DNA of 64,000 nucleotides, from contig NZ_JAHCVK010000001.1 of assembly GCF_018476905.1 (NCBI RefSeq), positions 434,001 through 498,000 on the forward strand. The letters are read 5' to 3'. Shown piece after piece: positions 1 to 8,865 of this stretch. The first letter of the stretch is position 1, and every line of letters starts with the position of its first letter. The DNA is from Geomobilimonas luticola (GTDB lineage: Bacteria; Desulfobacterota; Desulfuromonadia; Geobacterales; Geobacteraceae). The notes below the pieces were generated by a model that saw only the letters and a program-made list of their open reading frames with translations, had not been told where the DNA came from and did not search any database. The position numbers and the translations under genes are program-made.

Positions 1-1
1 C

Positions 2-493
2 TTCGTGGCCGGGGGGATCGCCCTGCCGCCGCTCCGGACGGTGATCTGGAACTGCCTGGACCTGCGGGACAAGTTCGGCGACATCACCATCGTCTACGGC
101 GCCCGCTCGGAGGCGGACCTGGTCTACAAGCACGAACTGAAGGAGTGGGAGGAGCGGAGCGACGTGAACCTGGTCAAGACCGTGGATCCCGGCGGTAATG
201 GCCCCACCTGGGACGGCAAGGTCGGCTTCGTGCCGACCATCCTGGAGGAGGCGGCCCCTGCTGCTGCCAACACCATCGCCCTGGTCTGCGGCCCCCCCAT
301 CATGATCAAGTTCACCCTTCCCGTACTGGAGAAGCTCGGCTTCGCCGACGAGGCGATCTACACCACCCTGGAGAACCGGATGAAGTGCGGTCTGGGGAAG
401 TGCGGCCGCTGCAACGTGGGCAATGTCTACGTCTGCAAGGACGGGCCGGTCTTTACGGCGAAGCAGGTGAAGGCCATGCCCCAGGAGTTCTGA
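2..493 (+). CDS. FAD/NAD(P)-binding oxidoreductase, C-terminal part (hydrogenase/sulfur reductase gamma-type)
   Basis: The gene begins before the window and the frame is open from base 2. About 163 C-terminal residues are visible. They include an NAD-binding region with a typical VCGPPIM motif, and a C-terminal cysteine cluster CGLGKCGRCNVGNVYVC that matches the [2Fe-2S]-binding tail of the PyrK / sulfhydrogenase gamma / dihydroorotate dehydrogenase electron-transfer family. Members pass electrons between NAD(P)H, FAD and an iron-sulfur partner. In Geobacter such proteins often sit next to heterodisulfide reductase-like genes, but the upstream partners are outside the window, so the exact role is unknown. 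A terminator follows 28 bases after the stop. Confidence 0.8.
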   Translation, partial: FVAGGIALPPLRTVIWNCLDLRDKFGDITIVYGARSEADLVYKHELKEWEERSDVNLVKTVDPGGNGPTWDGKVGFVPTILEEAAPAAANTIALVCGPPIMIKFTLPVLEKLGFADEAIYTTLENRMKCGLGKCGRCNVGNVYVCKDGPVFTAKQVKAMPQEF

Positions 494-520
494 GCTTCAC
501 CGGGGGGTAGAGAAAATGGA

Positions 521-549
521 GGGTCCGGCAGATTGCCGGGCCCTTTTTT
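521..549 (+). terminator. Intrinsic terminator after the oxidoreductase gene
   Basis: GGGTCCGGCA and TGCCGGGCCC form a 10-bp stem with one G-T wobble around a GAT loop, followed by six T residues. Confidence 0.85.
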
Positions 550-564
550 GTAAAATCGCACTTT

Positions 565-605
565 TTGACCTGGCTCAAAGAAAATATTCTGCAAGCTGCT
601 AAGGT
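565..605 (+). promoter_or_regulatory. Candidate FNR/CRP-family site and class II promoter
   Basis: TTGACctggCTCAA at 565-578 has the spacing of an FNR-type box (TTGAT-N4-ATCAA), with imperfect half sites. An extended -10-like TGcTAAGGT lies at 597-605. A start near 612 would put the box centre at about -41, the standard class II activator position. The first gene downstream is the 27-residue ORF at 678. The call rests on pattern and spacing only. Confidence 0.4.
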
Positions 606-677
606 TGATGGCAGGATAGAGAGCAAGGGGATGCCCCGCCGGTAATTTTCGGGGGTATTGCCCATGGGAGGTGTGGT

Positions 678-761
678 ATGGAACTTGTTGTGGCCGTCAT
701 GGCGGGGATATGGTCGTTGTTCATCGCGCTGTCGTTCTGCCCGTTGCGACGGGAACGGTGA
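678..761 (+). CDS. Putative 27-residue small membrane protein
   Basis: ATG at 678 is preceded by a good ribosome site (GGGAGG at 666-671). The frame reads MELVVAVMAGIWSLFIALSF and then CPLRRER before TGA at 759. That is one hydrophobic segment of about 19 residues followed by a basic tail, as in single-span small membrane proteins of respiratory complexes. It sits between an FNR-like site and ccsA. A small AACGGT/ACCGTT hairpin with a T run (754-778) overlaps the stop and could end the transcript. I do not recognise the family. The short length means it could be chance. Confidence 0.4.
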   Translation: MELVVAVMAGIWSLFIALSFCPLRRER

Positions 762-778
762 GAAACGACCGTTTTTTC

Positions 779-806
779 TTGACCGTCCTGCTTCTCCGGT
801 TATAGT
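779..806 (+). promoter_or_regulatory. Sigma-70-type promoter for ccsA
   Basis: TTGACC at 779-784 and TATAGT at 801-806 are separated by 16 bases. The hexamers lie 42 bases upstream of the ccsA start. Confidence 0.5.
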
Positions 807-847
807 GATGTCGGCTGAATTATTCCCGGTGTGGCAGGTGAATCCCG

Positions 848-1567
848 ATGAAATGGCTTCTTCTTCTTTCCAGTTCCCTCTACCTGTTCGGCGGCTTCCG
901 GCGGCCGTTCCTGATTGCCGGGCTGGCGGCCGAACTTGCCTACCTGGCCCTGCGCGCCCAGGAGTTGGGGCGGCTACCGCTGGTCGGACCCCACGATACC
1001 CTCGTCTTTTTCTCCGCCTCCATAGCTCTCATGGCGCTCCCCTTCCTCTTTGCCGCCCCCCTGCGGCAATCCGACCGGTTTAACTGGCTGACCGGCTTCA
1101 CTGCGGCCCTCTTTGCCCTCCTAGCCCTTCCGTTCAGAAGCTTCAACATGCCGCTGCCGCCGATACTGGACATATTCTGGTTCGAACTCCACGTGGCGCT
1201 TGCCTTTTTCGCCTATGCCCTGTTCGCCATCGGTGCCCTGCTCGGAGGCCTGTTCCTGTCGCGGAACGAGCGGCCGCTCCTCGATCTCCAGTACCGGGCC
1301 GCGTTGGTGGGATACACGTTTTTCTCCGCCTCCATGGTGTCGGGGGGGATATGGGGGTACTACGCCTGGGGGACCTACTGGCTCTGGACCCCTAAGGAGC
1401 TCTGGACCTCCATCCTCTGGCTCTTCTATGCCCTCTACCTCCACATCCGGCTCAAAGGTCCCCAGTGGGAACGGGCCGTGGCCTGGGGGGGGATCGTCGG
1501 CTTCGGTGTGACCCTCTTCACCTATCTCGGGGTGAGCATGCTGATGAAGAGTTCCCACAGTTTCTGA
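848..1567 (+). CDS. ccsA: Cytochrome c assembly protein, CcsA/ResC/CcmC family
   Basis: A polytopic membrane protein of 239 residues. It carries a heme-handling WWD-type region near residues 170-190 (WGYYAWGTYWLWTPKELW), the signature of the CcsA/ResC and CcmC families, which present heme to apocytochrome c at the outer face of the inner membrane. Several hydrophobic segments run from residue 1 to the C terminus. The ATG at 848 has AGGTG upstream and a promoter at 779. No ResB-like partner is adjacent, so the gene may work with a partner elsewhere. A bidirectional terminator separates it from the convergent groEL. Confidence 0.85.
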   Translation: MKWLLLLSSSLYLFGGFRRPFLIAGLAAELAYLALRAQELGRLPLVGPHDTLVFFSASIALMALPFLFAAPLRQSDRFNWLTGFTAALFALLALPFRSFNMPLPPILDIFWFELHVALAFFAYALFAIGALLGGLFLSRNERPLLDLQYRAALVGYTFFSASMVSGGIWGYYAWGTYWLWTPKELWTSILWLFYALYLHIRLKGPQWERAVAWGGIVGFGVTLFTYLGVSMLMKSSHSF

Positions 1568-1590
1568 AAAACCGCCGGGCCGATGCAAAT

Positions 1591-1626
1591 AAAAAAAGGG
1601 AGCGACCAAATGGTCACTCCCTTTTT
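1591..1626. terminator. Bidirectional terminator between ccsA and groEL
   Basis: AAAAAGGGAGCGACC pairs with GGTCACTCCCTTTTT around AAAT with one mismatch. There are A and T runs on both sides, so it can work for both convergent genes. Confidence 0.8.
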
Positions 1627-1775
1627 GTATGTTATACGTGGGTTCAGGAACGAGGATTTTACCCTTCTGGCAAGGCTGTCGAGGGTCCATGCGGAGGCGT
1701 ACTGGAAGTACGCCGCACAAATGGGCACGAAGACTTACGCAGCCAGAGGGGTAAAAGACCGTTCCCCTGGCAGAA

Positions 1776-3422
<1,647 letters not shown>

Positions 3423-3479
3423 CTATCCTCCTTGGGGTAATAACTTGATAGATGTGTTGCCGCACAGTCCGGTGCGCGC

Positions 3480-3770
3480 TTATTTTTCCAGGACGCCGAG
3501 GATGTCGTCTTCCCGCATGATCAGGTAGTCCTGACCTTCCAGCTTGATCTCGGTGCCGGCGTATTTGCCGAACAGCACCTTGTCGCCGACCTTAACGTCC
3601 AACGGGAGAACCTTGCCGTCCTCGGTGACTTTCCCTTTCCCGACCGCAACCACTTCCCCCTGCTGGGGCTTTTCCTTGGCGGTGTCGGGAATCAGTATGC
3701 CGCCGGCGGTTTTCGTCTCCTCTTCCAGTCTCTTCACGATAATACGGTCCTGCATCGGTCTCAGATTCAT
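3480..3770 (-). CDS. groS: Co-chaperonin GroES (10 kDa)
   Basis: A 96-residue protein beginning [18 protein letters not shown], the standard GroES start. It has the mobile loop region near residues 17-33 ([16 protein letters not shown]) and ends with the usual DILGVLEK. I chose the ATG at 3770 because AAAGGAG lies 9 bases upstream. Reading further upstream would run into the leader and the CIRCE element. It forms the heptameric lid of GroEL. Confidence 0.97.
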   Translation of the reverse strand: MNLRPMQDRIIVKRLEEETKTAGGILIPDTAKEKPQQGEVVAVGKGKVTEDGKVLPLDVKVGDKVLFGKYAGTEIKLEGQDYLIMREDDILGVLEK

Positions 3771-3823
3771 CAGCTGCATCTCCTTTCTGCGTGGGTTTGT
3801 TGTGATTTTAAGTGAAAAAAATA

Positions 3824-3850
3824 TTAGCACTCGAAACCGCTGAGTGCTAA
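3824..3850 (-). promoter_or_regulatory. CIRCE operator (HrcA binding site) of groES-groEL
   Basis: TTAGCACTC-N9-GAGTGCTAA, a perfect match to the CIRCE inverted repeat. It lies just downstream of the promoter hexamers and 54 bases before the groES start, the usual position for HrcA repression. hrcA itself is not in the window. Confidence 0.96.
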
Positions 3851-3860
3851 TCGCTGGGTA

Positions 3861-3889
3861 AATATAAACAGGCTGTCGGTAAAAATCAA
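3861..3889 (-). promoter_or_regulatory. Sigma-70 promoter of groES-groEL
   Basis: On the minus strand TTGATT (3884-3889) and TATATT (3861-3866) are separated by exactly 17 bases. The predicted start falls immediately before or at the edge of CIRCE. No sigma-32-like alternative stood out. Confidence 0.8.
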
Positions 3890-4057
3890 GTCATTAATCG
3901 AAAAAAATTCCCGGGACCGGGCCGGGAGGGTGATGAGCGCGGGGCAGGGCGTGCGGTGGGAGGATGTGTCGCTCCGGCGATTAAAGAGTCAAATTCTTTC
4001 TGGAGGGGCGCTGTTTGACGCGCGCCGCCCCTGCCGTTCACCTGTTTATTTGCCGGA

Positions 4058-4630
4058 TTAATGCTGTTTGCGGAGAGCCTTGATGGTCTGAACCGTCATC
4101 TCGCGGGCCAGGCGTGCCGCCAGGCGGTCACGTTCCACGGCGAGGGTGGAGCGGTCGTGGTCGAAGAAGCTTTCCAGGGGGATGTAGACCTCCATGGACG
4201 GCTCCTTCTTTCCCGCTTCGAAGAACTGGAGCCGGGCCTTGACCCGCAGTTCGGTGGAACAGCAGCCGGCGTTCTCGATGTAGCTCCAGATTTCGCCGGT
4301 AATGTAGAACTGCTTGGCGAGCCATTGCTGATCGACGTTCTTCAATTCCTCCTTGATGATGGAAAACCAGGTGGCGTTGGTCAGGGTATGGTTGTCGTTG
4401 AGGTCATCCACATAGGCGTTGAAGACGGCATCGCTGAAATTTTCCGGCACCAGGGTGGTGACGAAGGGGACGATGTAGATCGCTTCCTGCTCCGGTCCCT
4501 GCTTGAAATCGGGGGCGACGGAGACTTTTGTTGCGGGACCGCACCCGGTCAACAGCAGTGCCATCTGAAGAGCCATGAGTGAAGGGATTATGCGTTTAAA
4601 GAAGAAATACCGTATGTGTGACGTTACCAT
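4058..4630 (-). CDS. Conserved lipoprotein of unknown function
   Basis: A 190-residue protein with a charged N terminus, a hydrophobic segment and a lipobox LLTGC near residues 26-30, so a lipid-anchored envelope protein is expected. The mature part has no domain I recognise. It contains alternating strands and helices and a Cys-Cys pair (GCCSTE) near residues 117-122. The ATG overlaps the stop of the preceding DUF507 gene (ATGGTAA), which points to translational coupling. It is the last gene of a three-gene leftward operon. The function is unknown. Confidence 0.75.
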   Translation of the reverse strand: MVTSHIRYFFFKRIIPSLMALQMALLLTGCGPATKVSVAPDFKQGPEQEAIYIVPFVTTLVPENFSDAVFNAYVDDLNDNHTLTNATWFSIIKEELKNVDQQWLAKQFYITGEIWSYIENAGCCSTELRVKARLQFFEAGKKEPSMEVYIPLESFFDHDRSTLAVERDRLAARLAREMTVQTIKALRKQH

Positions 4631-4896
4631 TTTCGCTTGACCATCTCTTCCTGATAAAATTTCTGGTACAGGATTTCCCAGTCCCTGCTCCCCGGCACCT
4701 TGGCCTGGCTGTAGGAGGCGAGTTTTTTTCGCACCGCTTCGTCCACCTCTGCCGCCAGATGGAAAAAGGTGGCAATGGTATCCTTGACCGATTGCAGGGC
4801 ACGGGCTTCATCGGGGAAGTCGGCCAGGTCGTCCCGCCAGATCTTTTCCACGATCCGGTGGGCCAGGTGGGATATGCGGTCTTCGCTCACGTACAT
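4624..4896 (-). CDS. DUF507 family protein (second of two)
   Basis: A 90-residue soluble protein starting MYVSEDRISHLAHRIVEKIW. The pattern of a leading Ser-Glu-Asp followed by ILxHR-type helices is that of DUF507, a small helical family of unknown function common in Deltaproteobacteria. It follows a paralog (4954-5241) by 57 bases and overlaps the downstream lipoprotein gene. GAGG lies upstream of the start. The biochemical role is unknown. Confidence 0.75.
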   Translation of the reverse strand: MYVSEDRISHLAHRIVEKIWRDDLADFPDEARALQSVKDTIATFFHLAAEVDEAVRKKLASYSQAKVPGSRDWEILYQKFYQEEMVKRKW

Positions 4897-4953
4897 GATG
4901 GGCCTCGTGCTGTGTGCTGCGGAATTTTGATTTGCGCTGAACGGCGCACGGAA

Positions 4954-5241
4954 TTAAAGGACAATTTTACGCTCCTTGGCCAGCTTCTCCTTGATCATCC
5001 TGAGCATCTTGTGCCGGTCGATGGTGCTGGCGGCGCTCCCCATGGAGCGGAGGGTCTGTTCCAGGAGGTTCTCGGCATCCCGTTCCAGCGTCGCTTCCGT
5101 CGAGAGGTCGGCGCCGATTGCTCCCTTGATGCCGGCCAGTATCGCCCCCCGTTCCCGCTTGAGGTGAATGAGATCGGCGGTGGTGAGATCGGTGAGAATC
5201 TTGTCGGCCAGCTTGGCAATCTGCTCGTCCTTGAGGCGCAC
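4954..5241 (-). CDS. DUF507 family protein (first of two)
   Basis: A 95-residue helical protein beginning VRLKDEQIAKLADKILTDL with a GTG start at 5241. GGAGG sits 4 bases upstream. The longer in-frame reading to 5367 is less likely because it would cover the promoter at 5273-5300 and adds residues unlike the family. Like its neighbour it matches the DUF507 pattern. The two copies are clearly related but divergent, so the proteins may form a heterodimer; that is inference. Confidence 0.75.
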   Translation of the reverse strand: MRLKDEQIAKLADKILTDLTTADLIHLKRERGAILAGIKGAIGADLSTEATLERDAENLLEQTLRSMGSAASTIDRHKMLRMIKEKLAKERKIVL

Positions 5242-5272
5242 GGGCCCTCCATGGATTGTTTTATGGGGTGGT

Positions 5273-5300
5273 ATATTACTGAATTCCCATAAAAAAGCAA
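5273..5300 (-). promoter_or_regulatory. Promoter of the DUF507-lipoprotein operon
   Basis: On the minus strand TTGCTT (5295-5300) and TAATAT (5273-5278) are 16 bases apart, giving a short leader before the GTG at 5241. Confidence 0.55.
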
Positions 5301-5375
5301 CCAATTCCCGGAGGGGGCGGAAACAGCTCCATGCAGTTGACCGGAAGCTGGTGGCGATCCGGAGCAATTAGCCCC

Positions 5376-5404
5376 TTGCATTAAAGATGGGCCGGCGTTA
5401 CAAT
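5376..5404 (+). promoter_or_regulatory. Promoter of the 6S-like RNA
   Basis: TTGCAT (5376-5381) and TACAAT (5399-5404) with a 17-base spacer. The expected start is near 5411, just ahead of the closing stem of the RNA. Confidence 0.7.
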
Positions 5405-5410
5405 GGTTTC

Positions 5411-5634
5411 CACATAAATCGGTTTCTCTCTGCCATGTGCGTGAGGCTGCAATGCCCAGGCGGAATACTCATTTGTTCGGGGGTCTTGATCGATCGTGGT
5501 GTGCTGCCCCTCTGCGGGATTTGCCTGAAGCGATACAGAGACGCCCACGTGTTAGGGAACTCGCTCGGAGGCCCTAAAGCTAACGGCATGGTGGAGAGAT
5601 AGAAAAAGAGGGCTGGGTTTTCCAGCCCTCTTTT
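5411..5634 (+). ncRNA. ssrS: 6S RNA-like non-coding RNA
   Basis: A 224-base unit with its own promoter and terminator and no good coding frame. TCTCTCTGCCATG (5425-5437) pairs along 13 bases with CATGGTGGAGAGA (5587-5599), with two wobbles, closing an approximately 175-base rod. Inside, CGTGG/CCACG and TCTG/CAGA form an apical arm, and TTAGGG/CCCTAA forms a small 3' hairpin next to an open central region. Size, the long closing stem and the side hairpin fit 6S RNA, which mimics an open promoter and sequesters sigma-70 RNA polymerase. I cannot align it to Rfam here; another structured RNA of this size is possible. Confidence 0.6.
5605..5634 (+). terminator. Terminator of the 6S-like RNA
   Basis: AAAGAGGGCTGG pairs with CCAGCCCTCTTT around a GTTTT-type loop and runs into T residues. 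Confidence 0.9.
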
Positions 5635-5667
5635 GTGTATGAAGCTTTGGTTCCATGGGGGGCGAGA

Positions 5668-6507
5668 ATGGGAAGGGTGCTCATTGGAGTAATCGTGCTG
5701 CTGGGGCTTGCGGGGATAGCTCAGGCGGCCGGTGTGAAGGAGCAGCCGGTGGTGGGGACGGTGGTGCGCGACCGGTTGCGGGACGGCACACCCGGACCGG
5801 AGCTTGTGGTAATCCCGGCCGGTAGTTTCAGGATGGGGGCCATCAATGGTGGCGGCGATCCGGACGAGAAACCGGTGCACGCGGTAACCATCCCCCGCCC
5901 CTTTGCCCTGGGGCGTTACGAGGTCACCTTTGCCGAGTACGACCGGTTCTGCCAGGCTACCGGTCGGGAACTACCGAAGGACGGCCGGCGCTGGTTCCCC
6001 TTCTCTCATTGGGGGCGGGATCGTCGACCGGTGATGAACGTCACCTGGGACGATGCGGTGGCCTACACCCGTTGGCTGTCCGAGCAGACCGGCCAGCGCT
6101 ACCGCCTTCCCAGCGAGGCTGAATGGGAATATGCGGCACGGGGGGGGATCGAAGAGCGTTACTGGTGGGGATTCAGCGTGGGGGAAAAACGGGCCAACTG
6201 CAAGGGATGCGGCAGCACGTGGGACAACAAGAAGACCGCGCCGGCAGGCTCCTTCGGTGCCAACCCCTTTGGCCTGTACGATACCGCCGGCAATGTCTGG
6301 GAATGGTGCCAGGACAGCTGGCACGAGAGTTACGAGGGTGCCCCCACCGACGGAAGTGCCTGGCAGGGGGGAGAAGACAAGCGGCGTGTGCAGCGGGGGG
6401 GATCCTTCGGGAGCAAGCCGCGCTATATCCGCTCTTCCGCACGCGGCCGGGGGAACCCCGACGGCCGCTATGTCTATCTCGGGCTGCGGGTGCTGCGGGA
6501 GTTGTGA
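5668..6507 (+). CDS. Exported SUMF1/formylglycine-enzyme-like protein
   Basis: A 279-residue protein. From the ATG at 5668 it has a signal peptide (MGRVLIGVIVLLGLAGIAQA). An earlier in-frame start at 5635 would add 11 residues that do not look like part of it and would overlap the RNA terminator. The mature part is an SUMF1/FGE-sulfatase domain: IPAGSFRMG, ALGRYEVTFAEYDRF, RLPSEAEWEYAARGG, GNVWEWCQD and a final RVQRGGSF...GLRVL. The catalytic cysteine pair of true formylglycine-generating enzymes is not seen in the final RGGS region, so it is probably not a sulfatase activator. The role is unknown; it is likely periplasmic. Confidence 0.8.
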   Translation: MGRVLIGVIVLLGLAGIAQAAGVKEQPVVGTVVRDRLRDGTPGPELVVIPAGSFRMGAINGGGDPDEKPVHAVTIPRPFALGRYEVTFAEYDRFCQATGRELPKDGRRWFPFSHWGRDRRPVMNVTWDDAVAYTRWLSEQTGQRYRLPSEAEWEYAARGGIEERYWWGFSVGEKRANCKGCGSTWDNKKTAPAGSFGANPFGLYDTAGNVWEWCQDSWHESYEGAPTDGSAWQGGEDKRRVQRGGSFGSKPRYIRSSARGRGNPDGRYVYLGLRVLREL

Positions 6508-6536
6508 CGTTGGGCGATGAGACAAGGACACACCCC

Positions 6537-8357
6537 ATGCCAGAAACACCCCTTGAAACCCTCCGCACCGTTTTCGGCTATCATGCCTTCCGCCCCCACC
6601 AGGAGAAGATCATCGCGGGGGTGATTCGTGGGGAGGACAGTTTCGTTCTGATGCCGACCGGTGGCGGCAAGTCCCTCTGCTACCAGATACCCGCCCTGCA
6701 CCGCCCGGGGGTGGCCCTGGTGGTTTCACCCCTCATCTCTCTCATGAAGGACCAGGTGGATGCCCTTCAGGCCAACGGCGTCCGGGCGGCCTTTTACAAC
6801 TCCTCCCTTGCGGAACGGGATGCCCAGCAAGTCTTGGCCAGGCTTCACCGGGGCGATCTCGACCTTCTTTACGTCGCACCGGAACGGCTTATGGGGGAGC
6901 CCTTCCTGGAACGGCTCAAGGAAATCCCCCTCTCGCTGTTCGCCATCGACGAGGCCCACTGCGTCTCCCAGTGGGGGCACGATTTCCGCCCCGACTATGT
7001 CCAGCTCGGCCGCCTGCGGGAACTTTTCCCCAGGGTGCCGCTCCTCGCCCTTACCGCTACCGCCGATCCCCAGACCCGCACCGATATCATCCGCCGCCTC
7101 GGGCTGGTCCGGGCTACCTGCTACATTACCGGGTTCGACCGTCCCAACATCCGTTATACCGTCGTGGACAAACAGAAGCCGTTCAACCAGCTCCAGACGT
7201 TCCTTGCCGGTCGCCCTCCCGAAGACGCGGGGATCATCTATGCCCTTTCCCGCAAGCGGGTGGAGGAGGTGGCGGGTCGCCTGGCAGCTGCAGGCATTGC
7301 CGCCGCTCCCTACCATGCAGGCTTGCCCGACAGTGAGCGGAGCAGGGTCCAGGAGGCCTTCCAGCGTGACGAACTGCGGGTGGTGGTGGCCACGGTCGCC
7401 TTCGGCATGGGGATCGACAAGCCCAACGTCAGGTTCGTGGTCCACTACGACCTCCCCAAGAACATCGAGAGCTATTACCAGGAAACCGGCCGTGCCGGCC
7501 GGGACGGCCTTCCCGCCGAGGCCCTCCTCCTATTCGGCTACGGGGATATCGCGGTGGCCCGCGGCCTCATCGAAAACGGCGGGAACCCCGAGCAGAACCG
7601 GATCGAAATCCAGAAACTCAACGCCATGGTCGGCTTCGCCGAGGCGGTGACCTGCCGGCGTCGGGTGCTCCTCGGCTATTTTGGCGAGTCCCTGGCGGAG
7701 GATTGCGGGAACTGCGATGTCTGCCTCAATCCCCCCGAGCGTTTCGATGCCACGGAAGAGGCGCAAAAGGCCCTTTCCTGCGTCTACAGGGTAGGCCAGC
7801 GCTTCGGCATGGGGCATGTGATCGACGTGCTGCGCGGCTCCCGCAGCCAGCGGCTGCTCCAGCTGGGACATGACCGGCTCTCCACCTACGGCATCGGCAG
7901 GGATCTTTCTCCCGAACTCTGGGGGGGGCTGCTTCGCCAGTTGGTACACCTGGGCTATCTGGAGCAGGACCTTGCCAGCTACGGCGTGTTGAAGCTGACG
8001 GCGGCGTCCCGACCTCTCCTGCGCGGTGAAGAGCGGCTGCATCTGGCGCGCCCCCGTGAAAAGCCGGTGGCGCCGGTCAGGCCTCCCCGGCATGCGGCCG
8101 GCAACATCGCATACGATGAAGGGCTGTTTCAGTCTCTGCGCTCTCTTCGTAAGGAGCTGGCCGATGCGGCCGGGGTTCCCTCCTTCGTGATCTTCGGTGA
8201 TGCCACGCTGGTGGAGATGGCGGCCTTCCGGCCGACGGACCCGGAAGCGCTGCTCCGGATCAACGGAGTGGGGAACCACAAGCTAGGCCGGTATGGCGGG
8301 GCGTTTCTGGAGGTGCTGCGGGGCTATGGTGGCGCTGAACCGGGAAAGGAGGGGTGA
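6537..8357 (+). CDS. recQ: ATP-dependent DNA helicase RecQ
   Basis: A 606-residue protein. The RecQ N-terminal zero motif [10 protein letters not shown] leads into Walker A TGGGKS (41-46), DEAH (138-141) and the aromatic-rich loop [14 protein letters not shown]. The helicase C domain ends with the arginine-finger region [10 protein letters not shown] zinc site follows (Cys373, then CGNCDVC near 390-396), then a winged-helix RQC region and a C-terminal HRDC domain with the typical [14 protein letters not shown]. It unwinds DNA 3' to 5' in RecF-type recombination repair. The ATG at 6537 has AGGA upstream; a GTG overlapping the previous stop is a less likely start. Confidence 0.95.
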   Translation: MPETPLETLRTVFGYHAFRPHQEKIIAGVIRGEDSFVLMPTGGGKSLCYQIPALHRPGVALVVSPLISLMKDQVDALQANGVRAAFYNSSLAERDAQQVLARLHRGDLDLLYVAPERLMGEPFLERLKEIPLSLFAIDEAHCVSQWGHDFRPDYVQLGRLRELFPRVPLLALTATADPQTRTDIIRRLGLVRATCYITGFDRPNIRYTVVDKQKPFNQLQTFLAGRPPEDAGIIYALSRKRVEEVAGRLAAAGIAAAPYHAGLPDSERSRVQEAFQRDELRVVVATVAFGMGIDKPNVRFVVHYDLPKNIESYYQETGRAGRDGLPAEALLLFGYGDIAVARGLIENGGNPEQNRIEIQKLNAMVGFAEAVTCRRRVLLGYFGESLAEDCGNCDVCLNPPERFDATEEAQKALSCVYRVGQRFGMGHVIDVLRGSRSQRLLQLGHDRLSTYGIGRDLSPELWGGLLRQLVHLGYLEQDLASYGVLKLTAASRPLLRGEERLHLARPREKPVAPVRPPRHAAGNIAYDEGLFQSLRSLRKELADAAGVPSFVIFGDATLVEMAAFRPTDPEALLRINGVGNHKLGRYGGAFLEVLRGYGGAEPGKEG

Positions 8358-8358
8358 G

Positions 8359-8823
8359 ATGGCGACGGCGACATTCGCGGCGGGGTGTTTCTGGGGGGTG
8401 GAGGCTGCGTTCCGCAGGGTTGCGGGAGTGACCAGCACCATGGTCGGCTATACCGGCGGAAGCGTGGCGAACCCGAGCTACGAAGACGTCTGTACCGGCA
8501 TGACGGGCCATGCCGAGGCGGTGCAGCTGGAGTACGATCCGGCGGCGGTCTCCTATGAGACGCTGCTGCAGGTGTTCTGGGGGATGCACGACCCGACGAC
8601 CCTCAATCGCCAGGGGCCCGATGTGGGGACGCAGTACCGCTCGGCGATCTATTGCCACACGCCGGCGCAGGCAGACGCGGCCCGTCTCTCCCGGGACCGC
8701 GAGCAGGCGCGCCATCGGCGGACCGTCGTGACGGAGATCGTCCCGGCGGTTGAGTTTTTCCGTGCGGAGGAATACCACCAGCGGTATCTGGAAAAGCGGG
8801 GCGCCTCCCACGGCGGTATCTGA
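8359..8823 (+). CDS. msrA: Peptide methionine sulfoxide reductase MsrA
   Basis: A 154-residue protein with the MsrA active-site motif GCFWG at residues 8-12, where the cysteine reduces methionine-S-sulfoxide. [36 protein letters not shown] and EDYHQRYL-like residues near the end ([13 protein letters not shown]) confirm the family. AGGAGG precedes the ATG, which lies one base after the recQ stop, so the two genes are co-transcribed. It is at the short end of MsrA lengths. Confidence 0.96.
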   Translation: MATATFAAGCFWGVEAAFRRVAGVTSTMVGYTGGSVANPSYEDVCTGMTGHAEAVQLEYDPAAVSYETLLQVFWGMHDPTTLNRQGPDVGTQYRSAIYCHTPAQADAARLSRDREQARHRRTVVTEIVPAVEFFRAEEYHQRYLEKRGASHGGI

Positions 8824-8865
8824 CGCGCAAGTGTGTGGCTGAGCGCCGGAAGGCACATCAACCGG

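Noticed and set aside
5668-6507. True sulfatase-activating formylglycine enzyme
   Set aside because: The catalytic cysteine pair near the final RGGS motif is not present.
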